Shown here one piece after another: positions 15,009 to 17,178 of a DNA stretch of 17,178 nucleotides (position 1 is its first letter; every line of letters begins with the position of its first letter). The position numbers were made by a program, and so were the translations under genes. Under the pieces are notes generated by a model. It saw nothing but the letters and a program-made list of their open reading frames with translations, was not told the origin of the DNA and did not search any database. The stretch is from Caryophanales bacterium (GTDB lineage: Bacteria > Bacillota_I > Bacilli_A > RF39 > UBA660): the NCBI GenBank assembly GCA_016291895.1, contig JAEEZO010000019.1, positions 1-17,178 of the forward strand, written 5' to 3'.

Positions 15009-15620
15009 ATGAAACAAAGAAGAAATATGTCTATTATTATGGGTGTATTATTAATTCTAGTTGGTATTATTGGAGGAACTATTGCATATTTTACAAGTAG
15101 TGATCGATTTACAAACGTTTTTAGTACTAAACCATATGTAATGGAAGTACGAGAAGTATTTGAAAGTCCTGATGCTTGGGTACCTGGTACAACAACAAGT
15201 AAAACGGTTGTTGCAACAAATAAAGGTGATGTTCCTGCAGCAGTTCGTGTTAAATTAACAGAAAGTTGGGTTGATGCTAATAATAATCCTTTACCATTAA
15301 AGGACAATAATAATGTTCCTGCAGCTATTATTAACTTTAATAATACAAATTGGGAAAAGAGTGGAGACTATTATTATTACAAAACAAAATTAGCTAAGAA
15401 TGCTAGTACAACATCATTAATCCAATCTGTAACATTTAATCCTGCTGTTACAATTGAAACAGAACATAATTGTACAACAAATGATACAACTCATGAAACT
15501 GTATGTACAACATCAACTGTTGGTTATGGTGGTGGTAAATACACTTTGATAATCGATGTTGAAACAGTACAATATGATCAATATAGAACAGCTTGGAATA
15601 CTAATGTAACAATTAACTAA
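15009..15620 (+). CDS. SipW-type (TasA/camelysin-like) exported protein
   Basis: The protein has 203 residues; AAAGGAGAG precedes ATG 15009. The N-terminus is KQRRN, a hydrophobic helix (about 7-24) and GGTIAYFTSSDRFTNVFST, the pattern of signal peptides cut by SipW-type (archaeal/ER-like) signal peptidases in TasA- and camelysin-related proteins. The mature part has beta-sandwich features: FESPDAWVPGTTTSKTV, then TNKGDVPAAVRVKL with the conserved neighbouring-strand pattern, an Asn/Thr-rich stretch and a C-x(12)-C pair (CTT and CTTS) in a possible disulfide loop. Related proteins form matrix fibres or surface layers. No SipW peptidase gene is in the window. It follows the mutase gene after 14 bp and ends in a strong terminator. 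The remnant at 161-301 is its close relative. Confidence 0.88.
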   Translation: MKQRRNMSIIMGVLLILVGIIGGTIAYFTSSDRFTNVFSTKPYVMEVREVFESPDAWVPGTTTSKTVVATNKGDVPAAVRVKLTESWVDANNNPLPLKDNNNVPAAIINFNNTNWEKSGDYYYYKTKLAKNASTTSLIQSVTFNPAVTIETEHNCTTNDTTHETVCTTSTVGYGGGKYTLIIDVETVQYDQYRTAWNTNVTIN

Positions 15621-15643
15621 ACGGAATGATATTCCGTTTTTTT
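15620..15643 (+). terminator. Intrinsic terminator of the mutase / SipW-type operon
   Basis: A perfect 8-bp stem AACGGAAT (15620-15627) with ATTCCGTT (15631-15638), a GAT loop and a T-run to 15643. Confidence 0.9.
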
Positions 15644-15763
15644 ATAATATAATTTATGTTTATTATGAATAAAAATACGATAATAGAAGATGAATGAATT
15701 AAATAATTTATACACTTTTTTGTCATAAGTTTAATTATTATATTATTTTGTTTTCTATTAGAA

Positions 15764-15772
15764 TGATATAAT
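15764..15772 (+). promoter_or_regulatory. Extended -10 promoter of the YgjV-like gene
   Basis: TGATATAAT is a perfect extended -10 element. AGGTGAT (15779-15785) follows before ATG 15790. The rest of the gap 15644-15763 shows no gene or strong hairpin. Confidence 0.6.
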
Positions 15773-15789
15773 GAAAATAGGTGATAGAT

Positions 15790-16824
15790 ATGCCATATAC
15801 ATATTATATTGGTCAAGGTTGTGCTTTCATTGCTTGGATAATGGTATTTGTAAGTTATCATTTTAAAAGAGAGAGTAGTGTTATTTTATTTCATATTATT
15901 GCAGCTCTTTTATATATGATTAATTATTGGTGCTTAGGAGCATTATTAGGTGTCTTTATAATGGTAATAGAACTTATTAAATCTATTTTGTATTATAAGA
16001 CTGATAAAGATAAATACATTTTCTTTTATACATTACCAATATATTTAATATTAATAATAATTTTTGGATTAAATCTTGTTACTTTAGTAGCAACATTTGG
16101 TAGTATCATTGATGGATATGCTTTATTAAAAGATAAAAAAACAATGGTTTTTGGAGGGATTGTTGCCCATTCTCTATGGATTATTTATGATTTATTCTTT
16201 ATGGATTATGCGGGTGTCTTTACGGATTCTTTTGTTATTCTTTCTAATTTATATATTACATTTAAAGGTTATACGAAATTCTTACGTCGAGATAATGTAT
16301 ATACAGTTAAACCTTTATATATTTCCAAAGCAACAATTCGTCAAATAGGTAAATTAGATCAAATATTTTTAGATAAACAATACAGATGGAGTTTAAGAAA
16401 GATTAATGATCTTACTAAAAATAAAAAATATAGTTATATTTTAATTAAAGATGGTAATAATATTATTGGTTATGTTAATTTCTTAAATCTAGAAGAAGAT
16501 ACATATAAAAAGTTATTAAAATCAAATGTTTTTCATGATGTTTTTACCAAAAATGAAGTTCATGATTTTAAAAGAAATATGAAATTATATTTAAATTTAA
16601 ATGCTATTGTATTATCAGATGAATATGATAATTCAGATACTATTAATAAAATTGAAAGAGCTATTAAAGGATATATTAAAAGTATGAAAAAGAATGGTTA
16701 TGATATTCAAGAAATATGTTGTTATGCCGTAACACATTTAGAATTTAAAGTATTAGAAGAAATAGACTTTAAAAAAGTAAAAAATATTACTAATGAATGT
16801 TTCTTATATCGAAAGGTTTTATAA
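15790..16824 (+). CDS. YgjV-like membrane protein fused to a probable GNAT-type domain
   Basis: The protein has 344 residues. ATG 15790 follows AGGTGAT; the in-frame GTG at 15781 lies in that site. Residues 1 to about 165 hold six or seven hydrophobic helices with the YgjV-like pattern: GQGCAFIAWIMVFVSYHFK at the start, ALLYMINYWCLGALLG, TLVATFGSIIDGYALLKDKK and HSLWIIYDLFFMDYAGVFTD. YgjV (Imp-YgjV) proteins have no known activity. Residues about 175-344 are soluble and resemble an acetyltransferase: a helical start, SYILIKDGNNIIGYVNFLNL (paired strands), AIVLSDEYD, a helix of about 25 residues, and CCYAVTHLEFKVLEEIDFK at the place where GNAT proteins have a late strand and helix. The GNAT call is weaker than the YgjV call. 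The next gene starts 1 bp after the stop. Confidence 0.75.
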   Translation: MPYTYYIGQGCAFIAWIMVFVSYHFKRESSVILFHIIAALLYMINYWCLGALLGVFIMVIELIKSILYYKTDKDKYIFFYTLPIYLILIIIFGLNLVTLVATFGSIIDGYALLKDKKTMVFGGIVAHSLWIIYDLFFMDYAGVFTDSFVILSNLYITFKGYTKFLRRDNVYTVKPLYISKATIRQIGKLDQIFLDKQYRWSLRKINDLTKNKKYSYILIKDGNNIIGYVNFLNLEEDTYKKLLKSNVFHDVFTKNEVHDFKRNMKLYLNLNAIVLSDEYDNSDTINKIERAIKGYIKSMKKNGYDIQEICCYAVTHLEFKVLEEIDFKKVKNITNECFLYRKVL

Positions 16825-16825
16825 A

Positions 16826-17178
16826 ATGATAAAAGTAATTGCCTTTGATTTAGTTGGTGTTTTAGTTAAAGAAAAAGATATTGTTTTATCTAATGATGAA
16901 GATAAAATAGAAAGATTATTTGGTCCAAATAGAAGTGATGAAGAGTTTTATCTTGAAGCAAGAAAAATATTACCTAATAAAGATATTTCTCTTCTTGCAA
17001 ATAACATTATTTCTAAATTATATGAAATAAAAGAAAAAGATTTAATTAATAAACTTAAAGATAATTATCCTTCTATTAAATTAGTTGTCGCAACTAATCA
17101 TATTTCATTAATTAGAAAATATATTGAAAGTAATTTTTCGGTTTCTGATATTATTATTTCAGGAGAGATAAATATAAT
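16826..17178 (+). CDS. HAD-superfamily hydrolase, N-terminal part (cut by window end)
   Basis: ATG 16826 follows the previous stop by one base, with GAAAGG about 9 bp upstream, so the two genes are probably co-translated. The visible 117 residues begin with KVIAFDLVGVL, a HAD motif I, with Asp8 as the nucleophile position. The usual second Asp (DxD) is replaced by Val10, as in other HAD subgroups with FDxxG forms. LVVATNHISLIRKYI is motif II with Thr after a hydrophobic strand. The cap segment lies between them and includes RLFGPNRSDEEFY, typical of the helical-cap subclass. Motifs III and IV are beyond the window, so substrate and activity cannot be judged. Most relatives are phosphatases or dehalogenase-like proteins. 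Confidence 0.75.
   Translation, partial: MIKVIAFDLVGVLVKEKDIVLSNDEDKIERLFGPNRSDEEFYLEARKILPNKDISLLANNIISKLYEIKEKDLINKLKDNYPSIKLVVATNHISLIRKYIESNFSVSDIIISGEINI

Noticed and set aside
14927..15307. Minus-strand frame of 126 codons across the mutase/SipW-type boundary
   Set aside because: Opposite to two clear plus-strand genes, with no recognisable motif.
15644..15763. Possible small RNA or small gene in the gap
   Set aside because: Only a 13-codon frame and weak AT-rich pairings are visible.
15613..15861. Minus-strand frame of 82 codons after the SipW-type gene
   Set aside because: Spans a terminator and the promoter of the next gene, has AT-rich random composition and no family features.
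1..17178. tRNA, rRNA, CRISPR, insertion sequence or phage features
   Set aside because: No cloverleaf-like tRNA, spaced direct repeats, transposase motifs or terminal inverted repeats were seen by eye.

Overview
The window is very AT-rich and densely packed. It looks like a chromosomal segment of a low-GC Gram-positive bacterium of the Bacilli/Mollicutes-related gut type. Tryptophan is encoded by TGG, the long reading frames are not interrupted by TGA, and one gene ends in TGA, so the standard bacterial code applies. Envelope features (a sortase-type C-terminus, an OatA-like O-acyltransferase, DltA/DltC, VanW, SipW-type exported proteins) indicate a walled cell. No rRNA, tRNA, CRISPR array, transposase or phage gene was recognised.

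Layout. 1-129 is the end of a surface protein with an NPKTG-type sorting signal and its terminator. 161-301 (minus) is a remnant of a SipW-type exported protein whose intact relative lies at 15009-15620. 347-1570 (minus) is a single-pass membrane protein of unknown function. A tight divergent promoter separates it from a UPF0316/DUF2179-type protein (1648-2160). A Sfp-type phosphopantetheinyl transferase follows on the minus strand (2145-2711).

The plus-strand operon 2783-6650 encodes VanW, a DltA-like D-alanine-activating ligase, a DltC-like carrier protein, a hemolysin III/TrhA membrane protein, a GtrA-type flippase-like protein and a small cysteine-containing membrane protein. It ends in a clear hairpin terminator. 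The divergent transferase can supply the prosthetic group for the carrier protein. DltB and DltD, which normally move D-alanine across the membrane, are absent here, so VanW-DltA-DltC is the most interesting unit in the window.

From 6697 to 11299 come a small membrane-anchored unknown, a four-helix membrane protein with a Pro/Gln-rich tail, a membrane-anchored InlB B-repeat protein with a cysteine-rich C-terminus, and a membrane-anchored bacterial-Ig/metallo-beta-lactamase fusion. Next is an OatA-like O-acyltransferase whose SGNH domain is followed by a second, apparently dead SGNH-like domain (11354-13552). Then come a phosphomannomutase/phosphoglucomutase and a SipW-type exported protein (13633-15620), a YgjV-like membrane protein with a probable acetyltransferase domain (15790-16824), and the start of a HAD-family hydrolase cut by the window edge.

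Most genes act on or at the cell surface: carrier-linked D-alanine, O-acylation, sugar activation, lipid-linked sugar translocation and anchored repeat proteins. Transcription units are short and often end in hairpins with T-runs. Most start at an extended -10 element (TGnTATAAT or TGnTAAAAT) a few bases upstream of an AGGTGAT or AAGGAG ribosome binding site.
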